This document shows, one piece after another, positions 8,736 to 16,268 of a stretch of 64,000 nucleotides of DNA. Where the stretch lies: NCBI GenBank assembly GCA_038749105.1, contig JBCDIM010000015.1, forward strand, positions 1 to 64,000, in the 5' to 3' direction. Under the pieces are notes generated by a model. That model had not been told where the DNA came from and searched no databases. It was given only the letters and a program-made list of their open reading frames with translations. The position numbers and the translations under genes are program-made. The stretch is from JBCCOW01 sp038749105 (lineage in GTDB: Bacteria; Planctomycetota; Phycisphaerae; Phycisphaerales; Phycisphaeraceae). Position 1 is the stretch's first letter. Each line of letters begins with the position of its first letter.

Positions 8736-10487
8736 TCAATAAACGTCGCGCTGATAGCGGTGCGACTCACGGAGCGACTCGACCCACGCCACCGCTTCCT
8801 CTTCGGAGAGCCCGCCCTGCTCCTGGGCGATCTGGTGCAGGGCCTTGTCGACGTCACCGGCCATCCGGGACGCGTCGCCGCAGACGTAGAAGTGGCCGCC
8901 CTTCTCGAACCAGGCCCAGAGCTCTTCGGCGGCCTCGATCATCTTGTCCTGGACGTAGACCTTTTGGTCGCCGTCGCGGGACCAGGCGAGGCTGAGGTGA
9001 TCGAGCAGCCCGGACTTCTGCATGGCCGTCAGCTCGTCGCGGTAGAGGAAGTCGGTAGCCTCGTGCTGGTCGCCGAAGAAGAGCCAGTTGGGGCCCTTGG
9101 CGTCGGTCGCCATGCGGTGTTCGAGGAAGGCGCGGAAGGGGGCGATCCCGGTGCCGGGGCCGACCATGATCATCGGGGCATCGGGGTCGGTCGGCGGACG
9201 GAAGTGGGGGGACTTGTGGACGTAGACGCCGAGGGTGCCGCCCTCGGGGCAGCGGTCGGCGAGGAAGGTGGAGGCCACGCCCTTGCGGGGGCGGTCCATC
9301 AGGTCGTAGCGGACGGCCCCGACGGTGAGGTGGACCTCACCGGGGTGGGCATCGGGGCTGGACGCGATGGAGTAGAGCCGGGGCTGGAGCGGGCGGAGGG
9401 CTTCGGCGAGCTGCTGAGGGCTGACCTCGGGGGCGTGCAGCTGGAGCACGTCGGCGACGTGGCGGCCCTTGGGGGCACCGTGGGCCTTGAGCTTCGCCTC
9501 GTCGTCGGCGGGGTCGATGCCCAGCGCCTCGATCGTCTTGGGCGTAACCGTGATGATGTCGAGCTTGGTCAGCAGGGCGGTACGCAGGGCCAGCGGGCCG
9601 ACGCCCTTGAGCGTGACGACCTCGCCGCCGAGGCAGTTGGCGGCCTCGAGGATCTCCTGCACCTCGTCGCGGCAGTTGACGGGCCAGACGCCCAGCGCGT
9701 CGCCGGCTTCGTAGGTGTCGTCCAGGCCCGCGAGGCTGATGGCGACGTGGTTGACCTCCTTGGCGGAGCCGTCGGCATTGAGGCAGCGGGCTTCGAGGAG
9801 GGTGGCGGGGAACGGGTGCGACTTGTCGTAGCGGGAGCCGGCGGGCTCGTCGGCATCCTCGGCAGGAGCAGCCGCCGCGCCCCCACCGGAGGCGGCGAAC
9901 TGCTCACTGCTGAAGACGGATGCTTTCCATTCGGCGTAGTCGTCGTCGTAGTCGACGTCGCAGCCAACCATGTCGGACACGCGGGTCGCCCCGAGGGCCT
10001 CGAGCCGGGCGTCGAGATCGGTGGCGGCCTTGTTGAAGTGGGTGTAGCTGGAGTCGCCGAGGCCGCAGACGCTGTACTGCAGGTTCGCGAGCTTCGGGGC
10101 GTCGTCGGCCATGAGGGCATCGAAGAACTTCATCGCGTTGTCGGGTGGGTCGCCCTCGCCGAAGGTGCTGCAGACGATGACGGCCCGTTCCATGCCGGCG
10201 AGATCGTCGAGGCTGATGTCGTTGAGCTCGGTGACCTTGGGCTCGAAGCCGTTGGCGGAGGCGTGCTTGCGGAGGTCTTTGGAGAGGGCCTCGGCGTTGC
10301 CCGACTGGGAGCCGTAGAGCACGGACAACGGCGTGGCGGGGGCGGCGGGCTGGCCGGCGGCGCCGGGGTTGTCGACCAGGGGCAGGTTCTTGGCGGCGGC
10401 GACGATGCCGGCCATATAGCCGGAGAGCCACTGCTTCTGGTCGGGGTTGAACGGGGCGTCGGCGGGCAGTGAGGGGATGGTGCTCAT
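8736..10487 (-). CDS. CysJ-like NADPH diflavin reductase
   Basis: A 583-residue protein with the order of sulfite reductase flavoprotein: FMN flavodoxin domain (LYGSQSGNAEAL at 57-68, STFGEGDPPDNA, GLGDSSYTHFN), FAD domain (RLYSIASS) and NADP-binding ferredoxin-reductase domain (GPGTGIAPFR, YVCGDASRMAGDV). It ends in the aromatic tail RYQRDVY typical of CysJ. The family moves electrons NADPH-FAD-FMN to a sirohaem reductase. It sits 42 bp downstream of nirA, whose active site looks nitrite-specific, so I infer that it feeds NirA, and perhaps NasA, rather than a sulfite reductase. Confidence 0.9.
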   Translation of the reverse strand: MSTIPSLPADAPFNPDQKQWLSGYMAGIVAAAKNLPLVDNPGAAGQPAAPATPLSVLYGSQSGNAEALSKDLRKHASANGFEPKVTELNDISLDDLAGMERAVIVCSTFGEGDPPDNAMKFFDALMADDAPKLANLQYSVCGLGDSSYTHFNKAATDLDARLEALGATRVSDMVGCDVDYDDDYAEWKASVFSSEQFAASGGGAAAAPAEDADEPAGSRYDKSHPFPATLLEARCLNADGSAKEVNHVAISLAGLDDTYEAGDALGVWPVNCRDEVQEILEAANCLGGEVVTLKGVGPLALRTALLTKLDIITVTPKTIEALGIDPADDEAKLKAHGAPKGRHVADVLQLHAPEVSPQQLAEALRPLQPRLYSIASSPDAHPGEVHLTVGAVRYDLMDRPRKGVASTFLADRCPEGGTLGVYVHKSPHFRPPTDPDAPMIMVGPGTGIAPFRAFLEHRMATDAKGPNWLFFGDQHEATDFLYRDELTAMQKSGLLDHLSLAWSRDGDQKVYVQDKMIEAAEELWAWFEKGGHFYVCGDASRMAGDVDKALHQIAQEQGGLSEEEAVAWVESLRESHRYQRDVY

Positions 10488-10529
10488 GGGTACTACAGGG
10501 TCGGTAAGCGGAGGGAACGAATAAGCGGG

Positions 10530-12293
10530 TCAGGCCATCTCGACCAGCTCGGAGGCGGGCTTCAGGAACAGCTCCGCGAGCTGCTCGGGGGTGTGTCGGC
10601 GGGTGAACTGGAGGAACGTCTCGTCGGGCACCCGTTCGTCCAGGTAACGCCCCACCACGATCTCCAGCAGCAGCGGCAGCTCGTCGGCGGCGATCGGCCC
10701 GGCGAGGTGTTGAGCCAGGCCCTGGTCGTGGTCGGAGCCGCCGCCGAGGTAGACCTGGTAGGCCTCACGCCCGTCGGCGGTCGAAGCGCCGAGCAGCCCG
10801 ATGTCGCCGATGTAGTGCTGGGCACAGGAGTGAGAGCAGCCGGTGAGGTGGATGTTGATGGGGGCGTCGAGCTCGAACTTCTGCTGGAGGTGCTCGACGA
10901 GGAGGCCGGCGTGTTCTTTGGTGTGGGCCGAGGCGAACTTGCAGCCGAAGCGGCCGGTGCAGGCGACGGCCCCAGCGGCGAAGCTGGACGCGGAGGTGGC
11001 GATGCCCAGGGCGTGGATCGCGGCGAGCGCGTCATCGACCTTGTCTTCGGGGACATCGGGGATCAGCAGGTTCTGCCAGACGGTGAGGCGGATATCGTTG
11101 GAGCCGTACTCGGCGGCGATATCGCCGAGGCCGTGGAGCTGTTCGACGGTGAGCTTGCCCAGGGGCAGCGCGACGCCGATGTACTTCATGCCGTCCTGCT
11201 TCTGCGGGTGCACGCCGATGTGGCCCCGGCGATCGATCGGCTGGCGCGGGGCGTCGTGCTCGGGGCTGAGCCGGATGAGCTTGGCGTCGGAGCCCATGTC
11301 CTCGAGCTTCTCGGCGGTGCGGTCGAGGTACCAGTCGAAGCCGTGCTTGTCGAGGACGTATTTGAGACGGGCCTTCTTGCGGTTGGTGCGGTCGCCGTGC
11401 TCGATAAAGACGTGGAGCATGGCGACGGAGACATCGACGGTGTGCTCGGGCTTGACGACAACGCCTGTGTCACGGGCGAAGTCCTTATGCCCGGTGATGC
11501 CGCCGAGCAGGACGCGGCAGTAGACGCCGGGGTCGACGTCCTCGTCGTTCGGCTGCACCTCGGTGGCGAGGTAGGCGATGTCGTTGGTGTCGCTGACGCA
11601 GGAGATCGAGCCGCCGTTGTCGAAGGAGATGTTGAACTTGCGGGGGATGCCGTGGAGGTCGCGGGACTGGAGGATATAGTGGTGGAGCTCGATGGCGTAG
11701 GGCAGGAGGTTGGTGAGCTCGAGCGGGTCGAAGCCGGCGGTGGGGGAGGCGGTGATGTTGCGGACCGAGTCGGCGCCGGAGCCACGGGAGGTGAGCCCGA
11801 TGGAGGCCAGGCCGGTGAGGGTATTGAGCAGGTGCTCGGCGGGGATCTCGCGGAGCTGCAGGTTGCCCCGAGTAGTGACGTGGGCGTACCCGCCAGCTAA
11901 GTCCCGGGCCATGTCACCGAGGCCACGCAGCTGGTCGCCGCGCATCTTGCAGCCTGGGATGCGGAGCCGGCACATGAAGCCTGGCATCGCGGGGGCGACA
12001 TTGAACATGCCCTGGTGCTTGAACATGAACACGTCGGTGCCCTCGGGCATCTTGCCCTGCTGGACGTGATCGCGCATCACGGCGTGGAAGTCCCAGGGGT
12101 GCCGCTCGTGCTTGGCGACCTCTTCCTTGCAGAGGTCTTCGTAAGGCGTGCCGTGGATGGTGACGGGCTGCGGCTCCCCGGTGGGCGGCGACGCAAAGGT
12201 GGCCTGAAGATCAAGCGACGCGACGAAGGCGTCGAGGTAGGCCTGCTGCTCGGGGGTGAACGCTTCGGACTGGGTGTTGGGTGTTCCGCACAT
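10530..12293 (-). CDS. nirA: Assimilatory nitrite reductase, sirohaem/4Fe-4S type
   Basis: A 587-residue member of the sirohaem nitrite/sulfite reductase family, with two half-repeats and the cluster ligands C445, C451, C486 and C490 (CTGRFGC and GCSHSC). At 218-221 it reads RKFN. Nitrite reductases have Lys-x-Asn here while sulfite reductases have Lys-x-Lys, which favours nitrite. It reduces nitrite to ammonium by six electrons. It is the first gene of the leftward operon, downstream of a sigma-54 promoter, two A1/G4 hexaloop hairpins and a terminator, all within 215 bp upstream of its ATG. The usual donor is ferredoxin; here a diflavin reductase is the next gene. Confidence 0.93.
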   Translation of the reverse strand: MCGTPNTQSEAFTPEQQAYLDAFVASLDLQATFASPPTGEPQPVTIHGTPYEDLCKEEVAKHERHPWDFHAVMRDHVQQGKMPEGTDVFMFKHQGMFNVAPAMPGFMCRLRIPGCKMRGDQLRGLGDMARDLAGGYAHVTTRGNLQLREIPAEHLLNTLTGLASIGLTSRGSGADSVRNITASPTAGFDPLELTNLLPYAIELHHYILQSRDLHGIPRKFNISFDNGGSISCVSDTNDIAYLATEVQPNDEDVDPGVYCRVLLGGITGHKDFARDTGVVVKPEHTVDVSVAMLHVFIEHGDRTNRKKARLKYVLDKHGFDWYLDRTAEKLEDMGSDAKLIRLSPEHDAPRQPIDRRGHIGVHPQKQDGMKYIGVALPLGKLTVEQLHGLGDIAAEYGSNDIRLTVWQNLLIPDVPEDKVDDALAAIHALGIATSASSFAAGAVACTGRFGCKFASAHTKEHAGLLVEHLQQKFELDAPINIHLTGCSHSCAQHYIGDIGLLGASTADGREAYQVYLGGGSDHDQGLAQHLAGPIAADELPLLLEIVVGRYLDERVPDETFLQFTRRHTPEQLAELFLKPASELVEMA

Positions 12294-12401
12294 AGGCGTA
12301 GGGGGGCATCGGGGCTAGTGACGCTGCCACGAGGGCGGCGGGCTCTGGACGGGCGGGTTAACGGTTGTTTCCGGGGGGGATACGGGTCGCGGACGGCATA
12401 C

Positions 12402-12437
12402 AAAAACCGCCCGGCAACTGCGTGTCGTTCACGCCGG
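12402..12437 (-). terminator. Attenuator terminator in the nirA leader
   Basis: Read on the minus strand, CCGGC and GCCGG arms enclose an inner GTG/CAC pairing and are followed by GCGG and five T. It lies about 108 nt upstream of the nirA start, inside the transcribed leader, so it would stop transcription unless overridden. Bases just before it belong to the second hexaloop hairpin, allowing the two structures to compete. Confidence 0.6.
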
Positions 12438-12440
12438 TCC

Positions 12441-12481
12441 GGACGGCTCTGTCCAAGTGCGATGTCGTGTCGGTAGCGACA
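12441..12481 (-). promoter_or_regulatory. ANTAR-type two-hairpin antiterminator in the nirA leader
   Basis: On the minus strand, hairpin 1 (12481-12463) has a TGTCG/CGACA stem with one bulged C, a T-A closing pair and hexaloop ACCGAC. Hairpin 2 (12454-12441) has a GGAC/GTCC stem extended by two T-G pairs and hexaloop AGAGCC. Both loops have A at position 1 and G at position 4, the signature recognised by ANTAR proteins. Hairpin 1 starts at the +1 predicted from the sigma-54 promoter. NasT, encoded about 9 kb away, is the obvious binder. Confidence 0.65.
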
Positions 12482-12490
12482 ATAGGCAGG

Positions 12491-12507
12491 GTGCAAACCA
12501 GATGCCA
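12491..12507 (-). promoter_or_regulatory. Sigma-54 promoter for the nirA operon
   Basis: Minus-strand sequence TGGCATCTGGTTTGCAC matches TGGCAC-N5-TTGC, with GG (12506-12505) and GC (12494-12493) separated by exactly 10 nt. The predicted start of transcription is near 12481. Sigma-54 promoters need an enhancer-binding activator, commonly NtrC for nitrogen genes; none is encoded in the window. Confidence 0.75.
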
Positions 12508-12743
12508 CCTGCACACGGACCTTAGGGACGCCCCCCAAGCCGACCGGCTGCGCGGGAAGTGGGCAGAGGCCCCCAAAGCGGGGGGTACCGTGCCTAGCCA
12601 GTGTGCAGCGCCGGGCCGATTCTGATCGGGATCCGCCGGATCCTGCGGGCAACTTTGCGGGTCGCATCAATGATTTGGGATCGTTTTCCTATAAGGACTA
12701 GCGCGGACGAATCTCGTATCAGCTTCATGGGGGGGCCGCGTTA
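12508..12743. other. Shared upstream region between divergent sigma-54 promoters
   Basis: About 235 bp with no credible gene lie between the two promoters, the distance over which an enhancer-bound activator would act. The most noticeable element is GGATCC-GCC-GGATCC (12629-12643), an inverted repeat nearly midway between the two -24/-12 elements. I see no perfect NtrC consensus (TGCACC-N4-TGGTGCA). Confidence 0.4.
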
Positions 12744-12760
12744 TTGGCACTGACTTTGCG
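12744..12760 (+). promoter_or_regulatory. Sigma-54 promoter for the nrtA operon
   Basis: TTGGCACTGACTTTGCG matches the consensus TGGCAC-N5-TTGC exactly, with GG at 12746-12747 and GC at 12758-12759, 10 nt apart. The predicted +1 is about 12771, which is also the first base of the first leader hairpin. Confidence 0.82.
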
Positions 12761-12770
12761 TGTAGTGCCC

Positions 12771-12896
12771 TGACGCGAGTGATTGCGTCACGCCAACCGT
12801 GTGCGGTTTAGGGATGACAACCCCGCACCCCATTCTGGCAACCCCAACACCGTCTGATCCGACCGCGTGAGTCGGGCTGACTGGACAAAGGCGTCC
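12771..12896 (+). promoter_or_regulatory. ANTAR-type two-hairpin antiterminator in the nrtA leader
   Basis: Hairpin 1 (12771-12790) is TGACGCG-AGTGAT-TGCGTCA and hairpin 2 (12883-12896) is GGAC-AAAGGC-GTCC. Both have six-base loops with A at position 1 and G at position 4, as required by ANTAR proteins. Hairpin 2 uses the same bases (AAAGGCGTCC) that form the 5' arm of the terminator, so the two folds exclude each other. This is the known mechanism of NasT- and NasR-controlled nitrate operons. The spacer between the hairpins is long (about 92 nt). Confidence 0.78.
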
Positions 12897-12932
12897 TCGA
12901 TCCGCGGGTTCCGCGGGGTTCGGACGCCTTTT
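12887..12932 (+). terminator. Attenuator terminator in the nrtA leader
   Basis: A perfect 10-bp stem, AAAGGCGTCC (12887-12896) with GGACGCCTTT (12922-12931), ends in a T run, 62 nt upstream of the nrtA start. The loop itself contains CCGCGG repeats. No gene precedes it on this strand, so it is a leader attenuator rather than a gene-end terminator. Confidence 0.85.
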
Positions 12933-12993
12933 CATCGCGCCTGCATCGAACCTCCTCGCCCCGCTCACCCCCCCTCATCAGGAGTGTGTCGAC

Positions 12994-14385
12994 ATGATCC
13001 GTTTCCGTTCTGCCCTGAGCCGGCTGACCCGCCCGCTCGTCACCACGCTGGGCCTGGCCTCGGCGGCCACCGCGCTCGGCCCCGCTGTGCACGGTGAGAC
13101 CGTCCAGCTCGACGTCGAGAAGACCGAGCTCCGCTTCGGGTTCATCAAGCTGACCGACTGTGCACCCATCGTCATCGCCAAGGAGAAGGGCTTCTTCGAC
13201 GACGAAGGCCTCCAAGTCGAAGTCATCGCCCAGCCCAACTGGAAGACGCTGCTCGACAACGTCATCTCCGGCGAGCTCGACGGCGCCCACATGCTCTCCG
13301 GGCAGCCCATCGCCGCCACCATCGGCTTCGGCACCAAGGCTCACATCATCACCGCCTTCACGATGGACCTCAACGGCAACGGCATCACCGTCTCCAACGC
13401 CATCTGGGAACAGATGCAGGAGAACGACCCCGACAACCTCGACACCCCGACCCCCAAGCACCCCATCACCGCTGACGCGCTCAAGCCCATCGTCCAGGAA
13501 TACCTCGACAACGGGCAGAAGCTGCAGATGGGCATGGTCTTCCCCGTGTCGACCCACAACTACGAAATCCGGTACTGGCTCGCTGCCTCCGGCATCCACC
13601 CCGGCATGTACACCGCGACCGACATCGGCGGCCGCACCGACGCCGAGGTCGAGCTCTCCGTCACCCCGCCCCCGATGATGCCCGCGACCCTCGAGTCTGG
13701 CAACATCCAGGGCTACTGCGTCGGTGAACCCTGGAACCAGCAGGCCGTCGCCAAGGGCATCGGCGTCCCCGTCACCACCAACTATGACGTCTGGAAGAAC
13801 AACCCCGAGAAGGTCTTCGGCGTCACCAAGAAGTGGGCCGACGAGAACCCCCAGACCATGCTCGCGGTCACCAAGGCCCTGATCCGCGCCGGCCGCTGGC
13901 TCGACGCCACCGATGCTGATGGCAACCTGGTCAACCGCATCGAAGCCGCCCAGATCCTGTCCCGCCCGGACTACGTCGGTGCCGACTTCGACGTGATCAA
14001 GAACTCGATGACCGGCTTCTTCTTCTTCCAGAAGAGCGACAAGCGGCCGATGCCCGACTTCAACGTCTTCTACAAGTACTTCTGCACCTACCCGTGGTAC
14101 TCCGACGGCATCTGGTTCCTGACCCAGATGCGTCGCTGGGGCCAGATTACCGAGCCCAAGCCCGCCGAGTGGTACCACGAGATGGCGAAAGAAGTCTACA
14201 AGCCGGCGATCTACCTCGAAGCCGCCAAGCTCCTCCTCGAGGAAGGCTTCATCGAAGAGAGCGAGATCCCCTGGGACACCGACGGCTACAAGCCCGCCAC
14301 CGATGAGTTCATCGACGGCATCACCTACGACGGTCGTGACCCCCTCGGCTACCTCAAGCAGCACGAGATCGGCCACAAGGACTAA
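12994..14385 (+). CDS. nrtA: Nitrate ABC transporter substrate-binding protein
   Basis: A 463-residue protein of the NrtA/CmpA family. Residues 1 to about 35 form a signal peptide ending near VHGET, so it is periplasmic. Family motifs include FGFIKLTDCAPIVIAKEKGFF, WKTLLDNVISGELDGAHML, DLNGNGITVSN and GYCVGEPWN. It binds nitrate (possibly nitrite) for delivery to NrtB. It is the first gene of the rightward operon, after the attenuated leader. NasS, encoded further on, is its signal-less relative. CmpA-type bicarbonate binders are close relatives, but the surrounding nitrate genes make nitrate the likely ligand. Confidence 0.95.
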   Translation: MIRFRSALSRLTRPLVTTLGLASAATALGPAVHGETVQLDVEKTELRFGFIKLTDCAPIVIAKEKGFFDDEGLQVEVIAQPNWKTLLDNVISGELDGAHMLSGQPIAATIGFGTKAHIITAFTMDLNGNGITVSNAIWEQMQENDPDNLDTPTPKHPITADALKPIVQEYLDNGQKLQMGMVFPVSTHNYEIRYWLAASGIHPGMYTATDIGGRTDAEVELSVTPPPMMPATLESGNIQGYCVGEPWNQQAVAKGIGVPVTTNYDVWKNNPEKVFGVTKKWADENPQTMLAVTKALIRAGRWLDATDADGNLVNRIEAAQILSRPDYVGADFDVIKNSMTGFFFFQKSDKRPMPDFNVFYKYFCTYPWYSDGIWFLTQMRRWGQITEPKPAEWYHEMAKEVYKPAIYLEAAKLLLEEGFIEESEIPWDTDGYKPATDEFIDGITYDGRDPLGYLKQHEIGHKD

Positions 14386-14400
14386 TCCACAGGTCTCCTT

Positions 14401-14440
14401 AAACCGACCCGCCGGCCGTCTAACCGCGGCCGTCGGGTTT
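14401..14440 (+). terminator. Stem-loop between nrtA and nrtB
   Basis: The 113-bp gap holds a stem-loop with CGGCCG/CGGCCG arms inside outer CCCG/CGGG pairing, followed by TTT. Only a short T run follows, so it may be a leaky terminator or an mRNA-stabilising hairpin. Such elements commonly raise the amount of binding protein relative to its permease. A hairpin of similar design follows the porin gene at 25164-25200. Confidence 0.5.
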
Positions 14441-14498
14441 CCCTGAACCGTTCCCCGAACGATCCCCGCAGCAACGCCACCCCGTAGACCTTGCCACC

Positions 14499-16148
14499 AT
14501 GAAACAGCTCAAGCACTTCCTGCTCAAGATCATCGATCTCACCGCACTGGGGTTCCTTGAACCGTACGTCCGCCTCGCCTATTGGGAAGAGCCGCGGGTG
14601 CAGTTCAAGAAGATCGGTCAGTTCACGCTGATCCCGATCCTCGCGTTGGTGCTGTTCGTCGGGATCTGGGCGTTCCTCGCACCGCGCCACACGACCAAGT
14701 CCGGTGCGGTCCCGACACCCCAGGACACCTGGGTCGCCTGGCAGTCGATCATGACCTTCCACAACCAGGAGACCGAGAAGGCCGAAGCGTTCCTGCTCGA
14801 GGGTGACGCCCAGGCCGAGCTGCTCGCCGCGATGCAGGCTCGGCAAGCCGAGATGGACCCGCTGGTCGAAGAAGCGACCGCGAAACTCACCGAAGTCCGC
14901 GACCTGATCAAGGAAGAGCGCGAAGTCGAGGCCGGCCCGCTCAAAGCAAAGCTCGATGAAACCAAGAAGGCCCGGCGTGATTTGGTGAAAGCCAAGCGGG
15001 CCGAGTTCAAGGAACGCGCCGCCGCGCTGACGGCCGAAGACGACACGGAGCGTCAGCAGCTCAAGGCCGACTACCTCGCACACGACGCCGAGGTCGAGGC
15101 GATGAAGGACGCCGAGTCCGATCTCAACGCCCAGATCGCGTTGATTGAAGACGTGAAAGACTCCCGCGAGCGTGAGGCCCTACTGATCCAGACCAAGTAC
15201 ATGAACGAGCGGGCCCACGTCGGCAAGATGATCGACTACCTGTCCAAAGACGGGCAGCCCGCCCGGCTGGCGGACCTGAACGAGCAGCTCGCCGAGCTCG
15301 AAACCGCCTACGCCGGGGCCGGCGGCAGCGAGACCTTCAAGGTCTTGAGCAACATCGTTCGGACACAGAGCCGTATCGCAAAGACCCAGGAGGCCGAGTA
15401 CGCCAAGCCCTGGACGCTGCCGATGCAGATCATCCGGTCGATCCTCTGCGTGTTCGTCGGGTTCACGGTCGGCGTCCTCGTGGCGGTGCCCATCGGCGTG
15501 CTCTGCGGGCTTTCCTCAACCTTCATGGCCGCGATGACCCCGTTCATCGCCCTGTTCAAGCCGGTGTCTCCGATCGTCTGGTTGCTGATCCTGATGATCG
15601 TGGTCGGCGGCTTCTTCCCCGACCCCAACAACAGCGTCGTCCTCGAAGGTTTGACCGACACCACCAACGCGGTCGTCGGCGTCATCCCCTACTTCGGCGG
15701 CATCGTCACCAACTTCGACATCAACATCGCCTTCATCGCCTCGGCCCTGACCGTCTCGATGTGCTCACTCTGGGCGACCCTGGTCAACACCGCGCTCGGC
15801 GTTGCCTCGGTCGACAAGGACCACATCAACGTGGCCCGCGTGCTCCGGCTGGGCTTCTTCTCTCGGCTGTTCAAGATCATCCTCCCCTCGGCGTTGCCGC
15901 TGGTCTTTGCCGGCATGCGGATCTCGCTCGGGGTCGGATGGATGGTGCTGATCGCCGCCGAGCTGCTCGCCTCGTCCGAGGGTGTCGGCAAGTTTACCTG
16001 GGACCAATTCAACAACGGGGCGTCGGACTCCTTCGCCAAGATCGTGTGCATGGTCTTCGTGGTCGGAGCGATCGGGCTGGTGCTCGACCGCATCATGATC
16101 ATCTTCCAGCGCCTGGTCAGCTTCGAAGGCTCCGTCGCCGCGGTGTAA
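14499..16148 (+). CDS. nrtB: Nitrate ABC transporter permease with periplasmic coiled-coil insertion
   Basis: A 549-residue permease, about twice the usual NrtB length of roughly 275. Residues 43-62 form a first membrane helix. About 85-265 are a charged, Glu/Lys/Ala-rich predicted coiled coil. The conserved permease core with several helices begins near residue 300 (MQIIRSILCVFVGFTVG) and includes an EAA-like loop (SRLFKIILPSALPLVFAGMR). It forms the membrane channel for nitrate with the two downstream ATPases. The insertion should lie on the periplasmic side, where it could contact NrtA or the cell wall; that is inference. Confidence 0.92.
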   Translation: MKQLKHFLLKIIDLTALGFLEPYVRLAYWEEPRVQFKKIGQFTLIPILALVLFVGIWAFLAPRHTTKSGAVPTPQDTWVAWQSIMTFHNQETEKAEAFLLEGDAQAELLAAMQARQAEMDPLVEEATAKLTEVRDLIKEEREVEAGPLKAKLDETKKARRDLVKAKRAEFKERAAALTAEDDTERQQLKADYLAHDAEVEAMKDAESDLNAQIALIEDVKDSREREALLIQTKYMNERAHVGKMIDYLSKDGQPARLADLNEQLAELETAYAGAGGSETFKVLSNIVRTQSRIAKTQEAEYAKPWTLPMQIIRSILCVFVGFTVGVLVAVPIGVLCGLSSTFMAAMTPFIALFKPVSPIVWLLILMIVVGGFFPDPNNSVVLEGLTDTTNAVVGVIPYFGGIVTNFDINIAFIASALTVSMCSLWATLVNTALGVASVDKDHINVARVLRLGFFSRLFKIILPSALPLVFAGMRISLGVGWMVLIAAELLASSEGVGKFTWDQFNNGASDSFAKIVCMVFVVGAIGLVLDRIMIIFQRLVSFEGSVAAV

Positions 16149-16163
16149 CCCCACCCACCGCCA

Positions 16164-16249
16164 TTTAGCCCCAGGCTCTGCCCGGGGGCACGTGTCGAGC
16201 CTGATGCATCGGTTGTTCCAACCGCCCCCCGGCAGAGCCGGGGGCTAAA
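16164..16249. repeat. Palindromic repeat between nrtB and its ATPase genes
   Basis: Arms 16164-16188 and 16225-16249 (25 nt each, beginning TTTAGCCCC) match as inverted repeats at 23 of 25 positions around a 36-nt spacer. It occupies most of the gap between nrtB and the first ATPase gene. It looks like a dispersed intergenic palindrome. Inside an operon it would form a strong RNA hairpin and could lower or protect downstream message. Confidence 0.7.
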
Positions 16250-16268
16250 GAAACCCGGAAACCAAACC

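Noticed and set aside
7218..11900. Long plus-strand open frames (7218-8654, 8760-10472, 10593-11900) opposite gltD, the diflavin reductase and nirA
   Set aside because: They are Gly/Val/Glu-rich translations of the complement of GC-rich genes, with no domain. The minus-strand products are clear enzymes.
10530..12293. Calling the sirohaem enzyme a sulfite reductase (CysI)
   Set aside because: A CysJ-like partner suggests it, but RKFN at 218-221, the nitrate-gene context and the NasT-type leader favour nitrite.
12906..12917. CCGCGG repeats in the loop of the nrtA terminator as a separate operator
   Set aside because: They can pair within the terminator loop and are common in GC-rich DNA; no independent evidence.
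12808..14376. A 522-codon minus-strand frame over nrtA
   Set aside because: It is the complement of a well-matched NrtA and would run through the nrtA leader and terminator.
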